DNA from: Sycobia sp. Sy_11
Lineage: Eukaryota; Arthropoda; Insecta; Hymenoptera; Epichrysomallidae
DNA length: 64,000 bases
NCBI GenBank assembly: GCA_018907035.1
Contig: JACCIC010000139.1
Location: forward strand, 620,001 to 684,000
Reading direction: 5' to 3'
In this document: in pieces, positions 1 to 12,419 of the stretch
How the letters are laid out: each line of letters opens with the position of its first letter
Position numbering within the stretch: the stretch's first letter is position 1
Notes under the pieces: model-generated
What the model saw: the letters and a program-made list of their open reading frames with translations, nothing else
What the model was told of the DNA's origin: nothing
The model's database searches: none
Translations under genes and position numbers: made by a program

Positions 1-66
1 TATATGTGTGTATATATGCCCGAGTGTAAGTCTTGAAGGGCCTCGCCTTCGTAATTTTTGGCCCTC

Positions 67-67
<1 letters not shown>

Positions 68-114
<47 letters not shown>
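68..114. repeat. (TA)n microsatellite
   Basis: Uninterrupted alternating TA of about 47 bp, directly followed by a CpG-rich patch that begins CGAATGCGCGC. Confidence 0.97.
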
Positions 115-117
<3 letters not shown>

Positions 118-278
118 ATGCGCGCATCCAACGAAAGCTCCCGATCGTATCTCTTCGCGCGCGGGTCTTACCTGCCTCTCGTTAAGAAAACGCGCTCGCC
201 CGAGTATATAGTACGGACCAATTAAAAGGAAAAAAGCAACCGGCTGGCTCGCCTGCATTCCCCTATATAAGAGGATCG

Positions 279-279
<1 letters not shown>

Positions 280-325
<46 letters not shown>

Positions 326-330
326 TATAT
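280..330. repeat. (TA)n microsatellite
   Basis: Alternating TA with one G interruption at 324. Confidence 0.96.
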
Positions 331-1640
331 AATCAGTTTTCATCTGCTTTGCTGCAGCCGCTTAAACACCTACGCTTTGGGCAAGCGTGCATCTCAGAAA
401 TCGCCGAGGCACGCGCTGGAAACACAGTCGTATTTCCTCCTCTTCTTATTGCGCGTTCCTCCATGTCGATGTACTGAGTTATGCAAGGCTGTAACCGGGA
501 TAACGCCAATGCCAGGGGTTCTTTTAAATCGTCTCGACCAATTTTCGAAAAAGCATTCTTCGTTGATGAAATGTAAAAAAAAAAAAAAAAAACAAATTTA
601 CGATCAGATTGAACAAAATTGAAAAGTATTGCTAAACATACCGTGAGTAGTTAAAAGCATTAATATGTACTCTTTTGGGTAATAAAATTATATCGTAATA
701 CAAATGGAACGCTCTTAGTTTCACCGCCGTACGAGTAGGGGTGACCTGCATTTTTTTGAGAGTATCGTATCCTAAGTTATGGACGAGCATTAATAGATGG
801 CAGAGCATCAAATCTCAAATATTCATTTCGTCATATCGTTCCAACGTCTGCACAAACCGCCGAGACCTTTGCCATAAACGGGTAGCTCGATATGCTCGAA
901 CAGTTTAAACATTTTAGCCGTTCTATAAAGATTTTTGAGTAGATCGAGCTATTCGAATTGTTCTCCTTTATGAAAAAGTTCAAATTTTTATCTTGCTCTT
1001 CGAAATATTCACATCTTCTTTTCGTGTGTACTGCTTGAAACAAATCAAACTGATAGGTTATAACAGCTCTGTCAGCTCGAAAGTTTGATGGTATGAATAG
1101 TTCGAATAAGTGTCTAATTTGTTCGGGAATCCAAAAATTCCCAACTCTGATATAAATGTTTCGCGCCTCAATGGTTTTAACAGACTACTGTCCAGCGATA
1201 TATTTCTGGGCCATCTAGAATGTATCGCAAACTGTCAATCCCTCGTGGATGTTAGTTTTTCAAAAAATATGTATAATGGTGTGGCACTGGTGTATCAGAC
1301 AATGTCTGGTTTAGTTTATGTCCAATTCCACCGGTCCAAATGATGCCAGTAATTCGTATTCCCAATATAAAATGGACATTACGTAGAAACAAATTTCATC
1401 CTCTTTAATTCTTGTTAGATAAATGAAAATCTAGCAAAAGACGTGTAGATAAGTTTAAAACAAAATTCTTTTCTACTTCCATAATACTTCTAATATTGAT
1501 TTATAACGACTGAAGAAATTAGTAAAAAAAACATTAATTTTTAACTTCCAATGCAATTTTCTTGTAACGGACTCTCACTTGGTCTTAGCAGCAATCCTAC
1601 AAAACTCTCTTCAATTCCTTTTGAAAAAATTGGTCTCTTA

Positions 1641-1642
<2 letters not shown>

Positions 1643-1691
<49 letters not shown>
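1643..1691. repeat. (AT)n microsatellite
   Basis: Pure AT dinucleotide tract of about 49 bp. It accounts for the poly-Ile/Tyr reading frames translated across it. Confidence 0.97.
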
Positions 1692-1693
<2 letters not shown>

Positions 1694-1917
1694 GAGCCAT
1701 ATACCCGGCAGCGACACAGTACACAGAGAACTCTCATTGTGTTTTCGCTATAGCTACAAAGCGCGAGCTCGCGTGTCGACCGTACATAGACGCGCCGCGC
1801 TCTCGTCCACTTAAATCGCGGCCCAATCTTTCGTCTTATACATAGGTGGTCTTGGCATGACTTTCCTCCGTATGGCTATTAAGAGAATTATTACAATTTT
1901 ACTTTTACGACGCTACT

Positions 1918-1920
<3 letters not shown>

Positions 1921-1961
<41 letters not shown>
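1921..1961. repeat. (TC)n microsatellite
   Basis: Twenty uninterrupted TC units ending in CC, a pure polypyrimidine tract on the plus strand. Confidence 0.97.
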
Positions 1962-1962
<1 letters not shown>

Positions 1963-2197
1963 GCTGCTAAAACTTTCGTAGGTTCTTTTTTATAAATTTT
2001 TTTTAAATTGGCGAGCACTCGCTACGTATACGAACGTTGATTTCCAGCTGCGTAATATTGATATATCATCAGAAATGAGTCACTTCCGACCTTTAAGTCG
2101 TTATGCCGTTGGGGGAAAATTGATAAAGATTTTCTTTTAATTATCCACGTAGCGAGCGCAAAGATTTACTATAATGCGCGCGGTCCGAGCAGCGCAG

Positions 2198-2199
<2 letters not shown>

Positions 2200-2230
<31 letters not shown>

Positions 2231-2243
2231 GTATTCAATTTCA

Positions 2244-2267
<24 letters not shown>
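2200..2267. repeat. (CA)n and (TA)n microsatellites
   Basis: A (CA)14 tract at 2200-2228 is followed after 15 bp by a (TA)12 tract at 2244-2267. Confidence 0.95.
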
Positions 2268-2274
<7 letters not shown>

Positions 2275-2478
2275 AATGTATGATATATGCGCACTGGAAT
2301 ATTGCAAAAGCTATAAGAGATTTGCGGAGAAATCCCGAGGACCAATATTGCAGGGAATCAAACGAGCTATGTGAACGACGACGAACTCAATTCTGAGACC
2401 GGGGATTCAGTGAGGCTCTGTGAGGCTGAAAGTTTTTTTTACAGCCAACTTGGAACACCGTTCTTTATCCACCGAGCA

Positions 2479-2499
2479 AGAGAGAGAGAGAGAGAGAGA
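2479..2499. repeat. (AG)n microsatellite
   Basis: About ten AG units. Confidence 0.9.
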
Positions 2500-3057
2500 C
2501 GGAGATTTTGTTTTTCTTTAACAGCTTTTTTTAAATGTTTGTAATTCTTCGGAAATACACAATCGGTTGAAAAATGGTTTTCAAAAGTAAAATTAAAATT
2601 CTTAACAAAAAAAAATGAGTGCCAGTAAAGAAAAGATTGACTTGAGATTCATCAGGCCTTACTTCTCCTCTGGAATACTGGTCTTTGGATATTTTTTTTC
2701 TTAAATCGCTCCTACGTATACATTAAAATGGGACGCCCTGTTCATACACTTAACCTCCGATTCTATAAATATCTTTTGATACTTTATTGGTTTAGTTTTT
2801 ATTAATGCAATACCGAAAGATATGCGTGCATAAAATAATTCTGCATTAATTTATCTTACACATAAACAGTACGTATACTCGATAATATTTCTTAATACAT
2901 CCTATACGTATAGATGCAATTAACAATATATCAACAAAGTTACCTTTTTTTCCGAGAAAAAAAAATGTTACTTTATTGCTATGATATATGTACTTGATAT
3001 ACGTATACGTAATTCGATGCAATTCGTAATCATATGTAAAATACGTGCTCAAGATTC

Positions 3058-3330
3058 GTGCTCGGCTCCCGTCTCATTCGTTACGGCTGAAATTGATTAA
3101 AAACTGCCGCGAACCGTTTCGTACGCCCCAAGAATAATATATGATTATAGGTCGGCCGCGCCGTTACGCAAGCTTCGCCTGAAACGCGCGGAAGTTTATA
3201 AGCGCGCCCGCGCGAATTTCCAAAATTCCCGGGAGCCCGCGAAGGGAATAAATCGCCAGGGATGAACGTTGAACGGCCTAGGAGGGCGCTGCCATACGTA
3301 ATTAAATACGGCGGACGCGAACTGACGTAC
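3058..3330. other. CpG-rich island
   Basis: A block of raised G+C and frequent CpG within AT-rich DNA, with several CGCG and GCGC strings. It contains a CTCF-like string, CTAGGAGGGCGCTGCCA, at 3278-3294. No plausible reading frame or splice structure was found. It could be a regulatory element or an unmethylated GC patch; that role is inference. Confidence 0.45.
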
Positions 3331-4149
3331 AGCGCAAATGTCCAGTGCGGTAAATTTATTTCTAACGTGAAATAGAAAAATTTATTAGAAATGCTGTAAT
3401 TTGCCCAATCAGAGGCTTCGTAAGATTACACTAGAGTAACAAGTTTATGATCGCGGAATATGATGTTCGGTGATTTTATGTATTCTTTGCCCTTCTCCTT
3501 ATGGATTCTACATGTCCGACACTGCTCCTAAATAAATGAGCTATTATTATGATTTATTGTAATTATAATTAAAAATGCACGTATCTATAAATTATTGATG
3601 AATAAAATGTGCCAGTGATTGTTTTCAGTTTATAGATTTTACTCGTTTATGGTTGCTAAAATTTACCGGATTTGATACAGCAAAATCTCTTTAAAATTCT
3701 GACCTGCGCACAAATAACTGCAATAAATAGAATTTATATATTTAATCTAATTTTGCTTTTGAATTCACATTAAGAATAATAATTTAATTTTAATATCTTA
3801 AGATTCTCGTCTATTCTACACGTTCATCCACTGTCTCTATCTTATTAAGTAGATTTATCCATTTAATTCGAGCATGCCCATGCACTGGAGTACGATGAAA
3901 TTGATACTTAATTATTTTTGTTATTTTGAATTATTGATACTCAATAGTATTGATACTTTTTTTACAAGTGCCGTTGACTATGTGAAATAAACATCTTTAG
4001 CAATACTGCTCTATTCTTGAGAAAATTCCATATTAATAATTTCACAATCTTATATTCTCGATGTTTTATCCTTTGATAATAATTAAGGAAGTAGCATTAT
4101 CTCTTAAATGCGATAAGCTTGAAAATATCACGGATACAAACAATACATT
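3331..4149. other. AT-rich non-coding DNA
   Basis: Simple AT-rich sequence. I see no gene, repeat family or structured RNA in it. Confidence 0.5.
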
Positions 4150-4665
4150 GTGCTCGGTCGATGTGAATTCGCGTCGTCTCCGAAATTGCGTTGGCCGACG
4201 GCGTCTGGCGGGCGATCGGACGACAGTGGCCGGGCCGAGGACACGGCCCGCGATCTGCGCAACGAGATCGAGACGCGACGCCCGTCGTCCCCGTCCGCTC
4301 CCGTAATTACGAATCGCGAGAAATCGCGGCAATCCAACGCGGCCGCCGGCTGAATTATCCGCGTCGCGAAGGCCCGAGCCGTGGGGGGGGGGGGGAGAGA
4401 CGCTTTCCCCGCGGAAGCGGCGCGCAGCTCGGCAGACAAGAAGATCCGATCCGTCGCGGTGGCCCGCGACTCTTGCCGCGTCTCGTACGATAATTATAAA
4501 CGCCGAACGCGTTAATTTCCCGCTCTACGATAATCCCGGTGTAATTTTTATAATGGGACGAGAGGGGAAGCTCCCGGGCTGTGTGCGATTTATCATAATA
4601 CGTACCGATACGCGCCTCGGTCCGCGCGTAATCCATGATAAAGTCGGTTTGACGAGGGACCGAGC
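4150..4665. other. CpG-rich island, strongest of the window
   Basis: Dense CpG across about 500 bp, with a NotI site (GCGGCCGC) and a run of 13 G at 4383-4395. Overlapping frames on both strands (4128-4636) are open only because stop codons are rare in GC-rich DNA. They are rich in Arg, Pro, Ala and Ser, have no domain, and conflict with one another. I read this as a non-coding, possibly regulatory island. Confidence 0.5.
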
Positions 4666-5026
4666 CGCGGCTTTTCGCGATGTGTGCATTTCACTTGATC
4701 GCTGTTACTAGATAAGATTATCAACGCGTCGCAGTCGCTAATTCCAAAGGATAATACGAAGCTCCTAAATAATAAATTACGAGCAATTTGGAACAAAGCC
4801 TTAATTGCCTCGCACTGATGGTAAATCGCAAAAGAGGAAGGAAAAAATCAAAATTCAGAGTACGATAATGATTGCGTGTAACACTTTCTTCGTTGCTATT
4901 ACTCGGACCGCGTCCGTTTCAATTAGTGTCAACTAATTTGTGTACACACAATCCTTTTATTTTCCTCTACATTGTGTTTAACTAGATTTTCAGGATTTCG
5001 ATCAATTCAAAAGTTATCAGCGACTA

Positions 5027-5329
5027 ATGCATGTTTTCAACTTTTCGTTGATTTTGATATTGCGCCTAGATGTAGAGGTTCTTTCTCGACTTGTCATCTT
5101 GAAAAGACCAGGCGACAAATGCTCCTTTGGACATTACGAATTACTTGTGCGAATGATAATAAATGAAAAGCCAGGTATAACGTCATGCGTGTATTATTCA
5201 GATCTGATGAGCAACCAAATGAGAAAATGGGTCAATAAAGCATGTAATCCGATATATTTATCAAATCGAATGAAACGTGCAAAGAACAGGCTGCTCTTCG
5301 CGTTAAAAGAGCTAATATACCTACATTGA
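5027..5329 (+). CDS. unassigned 100-codon open frame
   Basis: I do not recognise this frame. It starts with a hydrophobic stretch (MHVFNFSLILILRL) and continues with a basic, mixed segment containing KRPGDKCSFGHYELL and NRMKRAKNRLLFALKE. Its length is above most frames in the AT-rich DNA nearby, but no domain, splice signal or neighbour supports it. It may be a chance frame, a transposon scrap or a single exon. Confidence is low. Confidence 0.12.
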   Translation: MHVFNFSLILILRLDVEVLSRLVILKRPGDKCSFGHYELLVRMIINEKPGITSCVYYSDLMSNQMRKWVNKACNPIYLSNRMKRAKNRLLFALKELIYLH

Positions 5330-5628
5330 AAAAAATCGAAGTACTCGCGCTGAATGCTCATAAAGCGTTATGATATATTCCATAGTTAAGGATGCTTATT
5401 TTAGAGACCATCTCAGTTGATATCAACTATATCGTTATATTATCTCCAGTTTTTCGTCAACATATCTCTATATTGAAGATTCTACGAACATATTTATGTA
5501 CACAATCAAATTTATTCTTAAGACATACTATCAAATAAACGTTAATGTAGCGTAAAGTAAATAAACCTCAACAACCACTGAATAATATCTGCATAATACT
5601 TACATTCATATATTACTATAAATAATCT

Positions 5629-5631
<3 letters not shown>

Positions 5632-5681
<50 letters not shown>
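5632..5681. repeat. (TA)n microsatellite
   Basis: Pure TA tract of about 50 bp. Confidence 0.97.
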
Positions 5682-5684
<3 letters not shown>

Positions 5685-6839
5685 CACGTATAGATAAGAT
5701 AATCTACGAATTAACGACAAAATTTTATGTTTCTTGTTAGTTTATTTTGTTACTTTCTATATTTGTTCTATTAAAAGCGTAGTACACTATCATCATAAGC
5801 ATTGTGTTTTAGGCTCATTAATAAAGAGCAAATTATTCATCAATTATTAATAAAAAATCGAGCGTTTTTGTCGTTACTTTATCACCTGACAATAAATACT
5901 GAATCGATAAATCTAAGTACCATTCTCAGTTCGGGGCCTGGGGCTGTCACCCCGCCCATCTCGTTCTAAAACTGACGGACATTGCATACAAATTTGTTTC
6001 TCCTAGCATAAAAAGAGATTATTACCTGTAAGTGAAGGGATCTATGATCTTACAAATCCACGCCACTTGCACCCGTATAGTGATCGTCGCAAAATTTTAA
6101 TTTGCCTAGCATAGAAATATAAATAATATCAACAAATTAAATTTGATTTTGGAAGATGCTATTCTTAAATACAATCATCCCTGTTAGAACAGAGGACATT
6201 TCCATTTGAACACATATAGAAAAATTTTTAAGAATTGGATTCGTTCTTTAAATAATTATTTATGAACTATAAGGTATTTATATTTTTCCTGCTAATCTAC
6301 TTTTGCAGTTACTATATTGTTAATAATTCTTGTTCTATATAAACAATGATAGAATAATATTAAACTGCGAAAAAATCTACTGGACCGAATGTGCCTGTAG
6401 TTAAAACCATAAAGAAAAATGACAAAACTCCGTTCACTTTCAATTTGGTCGGAGTGATAAATCAGAGTGGTCGAACAACCATTACGTCTATCTTATAGCT
6501 TTTAGCTGTTTTTTTTTCTATTCAACTTTTTCATACACAAATGATCGTCCAACTTTCGCGTTTTTTAGAAGTCATTCTCCCAAAAATTTGCATAGAAGTA
6601 TCGGTGTATCTCGCGGTAAGTATAGCCCGTAAATAATGAAAATTTTGTCATTCCGCGTTGAAAGCTTGTGTTTAAAGATAACGTATAGGTATGTGTGCAT
6701 ATATATATATGGTCGACTCGGTAAAACAGGGACACCGTTTAGTTCAGCAAAAACCCCGTTAGTATAATTTTTTTATTTTTATCTTTTTTTTCGTTTTTTT
6801 AGACGCGGATTTTGCGAATTTAAAGACGACGACGACCCC

Positions 6840-7390
6840 GTTCTGAGCGGCCGGGCCGCGTAAAACTTGCGCGCTTTTAAATTTATATACCTACGTGGCG
6901 CATTGTCCGTCGCCCCTTCGCGCCGCCCCTCCCGCTGGGGGGGGGGGCACAACGTCGTCGCGCGAATTCACTTGGAAACGTTATTCGATTTTTTTTCTTC
7001 GTTTAAAAAAATCACGCGTAAGAGCGCGCATTGCGCGCGGCCGAATCGAGCGAGGCGAACTTTCTATTCCGCGCGCCAAGTATTACAGAGCCTAAATTTT
7101 CTTCTTTTGTGTAAAAAAAAAAAACGCGTTCTTTCTTTTTTTTTTTTTTTTTTTAATCTCGCGCGCAAGATGAAACCCCCTTCCGCCCGTAGTAGGCGAG
7201 AGCCTAATATGCGATCTGACATAACGGATTGAATGTGTATAGGCGGCGCCGCATTAGAAGAAGAAAAAAAATGGGAGAAAGCGTTTTGCATGCCGATTAT
7301 CTTCCTAGCATTACGCGCTCTCTCGTAGCGCGAAGATATAAATTCTGTCGGCGAGTGGCGATATTCGAGGCGCTATGCAATGCGATTTCG
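6840..7390. other. CpG-rich island with homopolymer runs
   Basis: CpG-dense patches with a run of 11 G at 6937-6947 and a T-run near 7136-7155. The reading frames across it are Arg-rich on one strand and Lys/Phe-rich at the T-run, with no domain. I see no gene. Confidence 0.4.
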
Positions 7391-8989
7391 ATCATTTAGC
7401 GCAGTTTTAGACCTTTTTTTATTATATTACATCGCCTATTAGAGCCTCGTTAACTCGAAAGGATAAGCTATAGTACTATTATATCAGTGTCCTAGAATCC
7501 CCCGGATGTTCGAAATTCCTAGAGCTAATGCACAGATTCGTGAGCACGCGCTACTGCAACTTTAATATCGTGAATATTATACAAGAATGAAATAAAAATT
7601 CTTCTCGAATTGAAGAATAGTTAGCTAATATAAGAACTTAAAAAATTTGAGTTCTCTAAGCAGACAATTCTACCATCGGCCACTAGTTGGCGACCTAGAT
7701 TTTCCAATTACCATCGTCCTTTCTATTAATAACAGGTAACTCGCCTGTATTGCAATCTACATAGATAACTTTTTCGTTCTGGGGATGAAAACACTAATAT
7801 TTTCACAGCATAAGTGCTCTCTTCTAAACGTTTTATGAGATCTTTTCCATCTAACCTCGAAATCACGAACTTTAAAGACTTTAAGACGATTTTTCAGTTC
7901 GCGCGGTGAAAAGGCAGTCCAATTATAACAAGAAGAGAGCCACCTGTTTGGATTCTGGATTTTGATGTAATTCTCGGATTCTATTTGAACATGCCGAATG
8001 GGAACCATGTCCAGCCAATCTTTCCAATGCATCTCAGTCACAAAGCTATTAAAGTTAAAATTTTGAGCAAAATACTTGTTCCAAAAAATAATTTCAATTT
8101 TCTTAAATGTAAATCTCATCTGGTTCGGAACTCTCTGTAACTAAAACAATTATATTTACTAATACAGATTATAAAAACAAAATAAAAACATAATATTTAT
8201 TTATGTATATATTATTGTATTGTATAATGCCTATATTTATGTATGTATTAAATAATAAAAATAATAATATAAATTAAATGCCATATTTACAGTTGGTATT
8301 TGAATATTTATTGCTGATCGTAAAGAGCAAGATCGATTATTTAATGAAAAATAAAAATTTTTTCATCCTGAATAGAATGGCTGCACAGTTGTTCTCGTCA
8401 GGTATAATAGAAAAGATTTCGTCAGTTACTGCTTTACCTTGCCAAATTTACCTCCCCCACTTCGCTTGGATGTATAACGTCTCATCAGGCAAATAACCAA
8501 CTTGTACCCCGTGCCGAAATGTGCTGTTCTAGAATATGGAAAATATAAATTTTTCAGAATAATAGTATATTTCATTAATGGTGTGGAAATCGACGATTAT
8601 TATTTAGCTCATGACACAGTTTATACGCCCATGTTGAACGAGGGAAATGAATAAAATGAGGCAAATCATAATTACGATAAGACACTAGTTTTGAACGATA
8701 TTTTACATTACGGGAGTCAAACAATCATCTTGATCTTGAGCATTTTTCAGATGGTACATTGCAATTTATTTATATTAATGACTTTATTACCTGAATTTAA
8801 GTAGACCGAATCGTATAATAACTTTGTTAAAAAGAATTCTTTACAAGCTCTTTGAAATTAAAAGTCCTATTATACGCCATAAAAAAATAATCAAAAAATA
8901 AATAAATAAAACAAAATAAATGAACTTTTAAAAAAGTTGACCTTTCTAATTTGTCGTTTCGTCTGATACACATCACGTTTCCTTCGTGC
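7391..8989. other. AT-rich non-coding DNA with one unassigned frame
   Basis: Contains the minus-strand frame at 7757-8119 and a CTCF-like string, CCACTAGTTGGCGACC, at 7680-7695. Nothing else is recognised. Confidence 0.45.
7757..8119 (-). CDS. unassigned 120-codon open frame
   Basis: This is the longest frame in an AT-rich part of the window that no microsatellite explains. The product would be basic and aromatic-rich, with short strings such as MHWKDWLDMVPIRH, NPNRWLSSCYNWTAF and KVRDFEVRWKRSHKTF. I recognise no family. Read on the minus strand, the bases just before the ATG end in CCGAACCAG, which could serve as a splice acceptor, so this may be an exon or a decayed transposon piece instead of a complete gene. 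The first Met is only the first ATG. No neighbouring exon was found. Confidence 0.2.
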   Translation of the reverse strand: MRFTFKKIEIIFWNKYFAQNFNFNSFVTEMHWKDWLDMVPIRHVQIESENYIKIQNPNRWLSSCYNWTAFSPRELKNRLKVFKVRDFEVRWKRSHKTFRREHLCCENISVFIPRTKKLSM

Positions 8990-9310
8990 CGTTAGCTCTT
9001 ACACGCCTGGCCATAATAAGCTTATTAATCGCGCGAATAAATCTCTCGCTTGGCGGAAGGAAGTCAAGCTTTGACACTTTTACGCGAAGAGAATCAGGCG
9101 CAAAATTCGCTTGATTCCGCATGCATACCCGCGTCTAATGCAGTTGCCCGATAAAATTGTCCACCGCTTCCTTATTACTTTTTGATGGGGCGCGACCCGC
9201 GCGATAGTTACAGGCACATTAAATACGGTTAAAAAAAAAAAAAAAAAAAATAAAAAAAATAATCCGACGCGCGTACGCGCGGTTTCTCGGTTCGCCGATT
9301 GCTGTATCGA
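8990..9310. other. CpG-rich island
   Basis: Moderate G+C block that includes an A-run at 9231-9250 and CGCGCGTACGCGCGG near 9270. No coding signal. Confidence 0.4.
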
Positions 9311-9549
9311 GAACGGGGTATAAATTAGAGCTATTGCAACTTCAAATATATAACAATCGCATGATATTTTGTTCCACTGATGGATTACTCTTTTTACGTA
9401 AGGTTCATTTTAGATTTATTGCCAAAATTGTTATGTAGGATTTTTTTACAGTTTATCAGATATGAATTTATGCAATTCGCCGATTATTTTGTCCTTTTTT
9501 TTTCATCTTTCTTTTTCTTTTTTGTAAGTTCAGACAGTGACTGATTCGA

Positions 9550-9670
9550 AAGTTAAAAATACAAGAGTGAAAAGGCGGCTTAATTATTTCGGCCGTGTTG
9601 GGCTTATTGCCAAAAGGCCGCGTTATAAACCCTGTTTCTTATTTTTATTAAGCGTAAAATGGACCGACAA
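9550..9670 (+). mobile_element. possible Tc1-like transposase scrap
   Basis: The plus-strand frame contains VKRRLNYFGRVGLIAKRPR followed by YKP. Tc1-family transposases carry a similar segment after the second helix-turn-helix, with an RRL...GL.A.RPR.KP pattern. That resemblance comes from family knowledge and was not aligned. No catalytic D/D/E motif follows, and the frame soon ends, so at most this is a short, dead fragment. It could also be chance. Confidence 0.3.
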
Positions 9671-11701
9671 TTTTCATTTCAGCTCGCGAACTGTTCAAGG
9701 AAAAATCAAGAGCCCGTCAGGATATTTTATAGGTCAACGTTAAAAAGTTTTGTTCGCCATATATTTATATATATATATAATGCGTATTCTATAGGTAAAC
9801 AGGATATAATGATGATAAACGAAGTGGCGCTTGAGTTCATTTACGAAAGTATATGCATAAGATTGTATTCAAATGTAGCAACGCGATGTATCTTTTTGTC
9901 GCGTTAATGATGAAAAATCACATCGGAAATTTCACAATAAATTGTATTCGAAGTTTATTATTTTCTGTATATTACGAAACGTTATTAAAGGTTTGCATTT
10001 AAGGAAAAAGGATATCTGATAAGATTTTTTTTTTTAAAGCAAACTTAATTTCCTTAGAAAAAGCTTAGAAAACAAATTGAGTATTGTCATAATCGAAACA
10101 TGGATTTCAACACAGAAATAAAATGATAATGGCACAATTACAAAAGTTAATTCAAGCAATGCAATTTATAGAAATACAAAACCTTATATAACATTTACAA
10201 TATGGCAAATATATATTATTACAATATTTCTCGATTTTGAATTTTGAAAAATCTACGTGACGTATCACCATTATTACATAGTCATTGCATTTAGAAACAC
10301 TTATGCATTTATCTATTAATAATCTATCATTAGATAAAAGTACGGTGTAAAAAAGAGGAAAGAGAAACGATAAACAGTCCCGCCTTTTTCTATAAGCTTG
10401 CATAGCAAATCATACTTCGATGGCATGTAGGAAAATATACGAGCCATTATATACACGATACTCTTTTCATTTCATTATTATCAAGCGCTTCTCGAATATT
10501 CATCATTCCTTAAAGCGCGGAAATCGCGATTTTTTTTTTGTTTTCGGTTGCCAAGTCTCGTTAAAAACAACAAAAAAAAAAATCCGACGGGGCACGTCAA
10601 ATTTTTCCTGAGCATAATCTCCCCTGCAGCGACACAGGGAAGACAAACCGGCGATTTATCGGCTTTATTTTTCTAAAGAAAAAAAAACCATAACAGGCAC
10701 ACAATGATATTTTTTGCGCAACTCCGTGGCTCATATGTGCAATGTATGGAAAAATTCTAAACCAATGATATACGGCTATCTTTTCCGTAAAGCAAAAAAC
10801 CTGTATAATTTACGGACTGTCCAGTCGCAACGGAGACTTTTATTTCAATGATCTACTGGAAATTCTCCTGCCTTTATCCAAGCAAAGGCATTTCTTTCCG
10901 AATTGCCATAAATTTCTTTTACCATGTGAATGGCTTTGTAGGAAAGCCTGATTTGTGAAATTCGGCAAAATGATATATGTACTTAAGAGCAGGATATATA
11001 ACGAAAACAACGAACGAAAATTTGTACGTTCTAGTAAACTTTTTTTTCATCTGTTAGTGAGTGGCCATATACTCGCTTAAATATAAAATCTAATAAATTT
11101 TCGTTCGATCTATTTTATGTAATTACATCTCAAGATGATATTTCAAATAATGTAAAATTTGAGCATTTTTCACTATAGATTATATTAAGTACCATAGCAC
11201 ATCCTACACGTAAATGGCACCCTTTCTTAATAATTTTTCATTAAATAATTGTATTTTTAATGTAAAAATTGCTTTATATATTAAACAATTATTTTCTTTT
11301 ATTTCTTTCGTATATTTTACATATAAAACGCAGAAAATATTTTTTTTGATGTATACATATTAATTAATCCAAATTCATTTACAAAGAGTGAATCCTGTCC
11401 ACTGTGAATCAATAAACCACTATGTGTCGAACTTTAGGTAATTTATCCCAAAATGGAATTCATGGTTATTATTTTGGAATTTAGGTTTGTTCCAAAACTA
11501 ATGTCAATTTAACAGCCACCGACCAGGAAAAGTCATGAAAACATATGCACATATGCAAATGCGTTAATTGGTACGCTTCTGTATTCGCCGTCTGGGATTT
11601 CTAAAATTTTCGATTTTGAAAATCTATTATTAGATTGGAATTCAAGGATCTCAAAAAAGCTTCACCAAATCCACTATAATTACCAAAGAGATTTGTTCCA
11701 A

Positions 11702-11770
11702 ATTGAGCAAGGTAACTCTGAATACCTCCAAAATGAACCCTGTGCAGTTTGAGGACCTAACGCTATCCTA
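11702..11770. repeat. dispersed repeat, copy A
   Basis: These 69 bases align without gaps to 58689-58757 at about 80% identity (roughly 56 of 69 by eye). Shared strings include ATTGAGC, AGGTAAC, CTCCAAAAT and AGGACCTAACGCT. The mismatches do not favour third codon positions in the frame I checked, so a non-coding dispersed repeat or old transposon piece is more likely than a coding exon. Confidence 0.7.
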
Positions 11771-12419
11771 AGGTACCTTATTTGAAGACACTACCTCTCG
11801 CTAATAAAATTGGTCAAAGAATATTTATGTTTTCATGATTTTAACTTGACATTTTAACTATTGACAGAATTTTAATAAAAAAGGAGTAAAAAATAATAAT
11901 TAATTAAACAATTGAAGAATAAGAGTCAAGTTCGAGTCAACTAATTAACTTCTCATATATAAATGTTTTAATCATCCTGGCAATTCAATTAGTCGATGGA
12001 TTTATTATAGAATAGAATCTTGACAACGAAAAAAATTATCAATGTCATAAATAATCAAACGCGAGGTAAAAAGCGACAAAGAGCAGCCTAAACTCTTTCT
12101 TATCGCCAATATTTAAAATGAATCCCGACTTATGCAAATACACATATTATAAGATGCATATTACACAGGCATATCATATCCAAAAAGCATCGATTTAATG
12201 GAGAGCGACAAAATGACCGTCAGATAATACCGTAAGCTATACAAATCGCCGGATACAAGGAAGAGCAGATCGCGCTGTTAACCTCGAGCTTGGACTGACT
12301 TCCACGCTTGATATATGCATATATATAATACAGTTTGCATAACACGTCCGGGCTTTCTCGCGACGGCTACACAGAATGAAGCTCAACTGACTAACTAAAC
12401 GCAATAGAGACGTTTGTCC

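Larger units (their letters stand above)
1..3057. other. AT-rich non-coding DNA with microsatellites
   Basis: I see no gene here. The stretch holds several (TA)n tracts, a (TC)n tract at 1921, a (CA)n followed by (TA)n at 2200-2267, and a (GA)n at 2479. Short CpG-rich patches lie beside the TA tracts, for example 115-210 and 1692-1830. The reading frames at 377-622 and 1110-1343 have no recognisable domain and are no longer than chance frames. Confidence 0.6.
4666..6839. other. AT-rich non-coding DNA
   Basis: Holds a (TA)n tract at 5632-5681 and one unassigned 100-codon frame at 5027-5329. Otherwise nothing recognisable. Confidence 0.5.
9311..12419. other. AT-rich non-coding DNA with repeat remnants
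   Basis: Includes the probable Tc1 scrap near 9550-9670 and the dispersed repeat at 11702-11770. The rest is featureless AT-rich DNA with A and T runs. Confidence 0.45.

Noticed and set aside
1551..1845. Reading frames with long Ile-Tyr repeats, here and at the other (TA)n tracts
   Set aside because: Translation of TA dinucleotide repeats gives IYIY in every frame. The flanks have no domain.
4128..4639. Several 80-103 codon frames on both strands in the CpG-rich island
   Set aside because: Frames overlap on both strands, are Arg/Pro/Ser-rich and lack any motif. GC-rich DNA has few stop codons.
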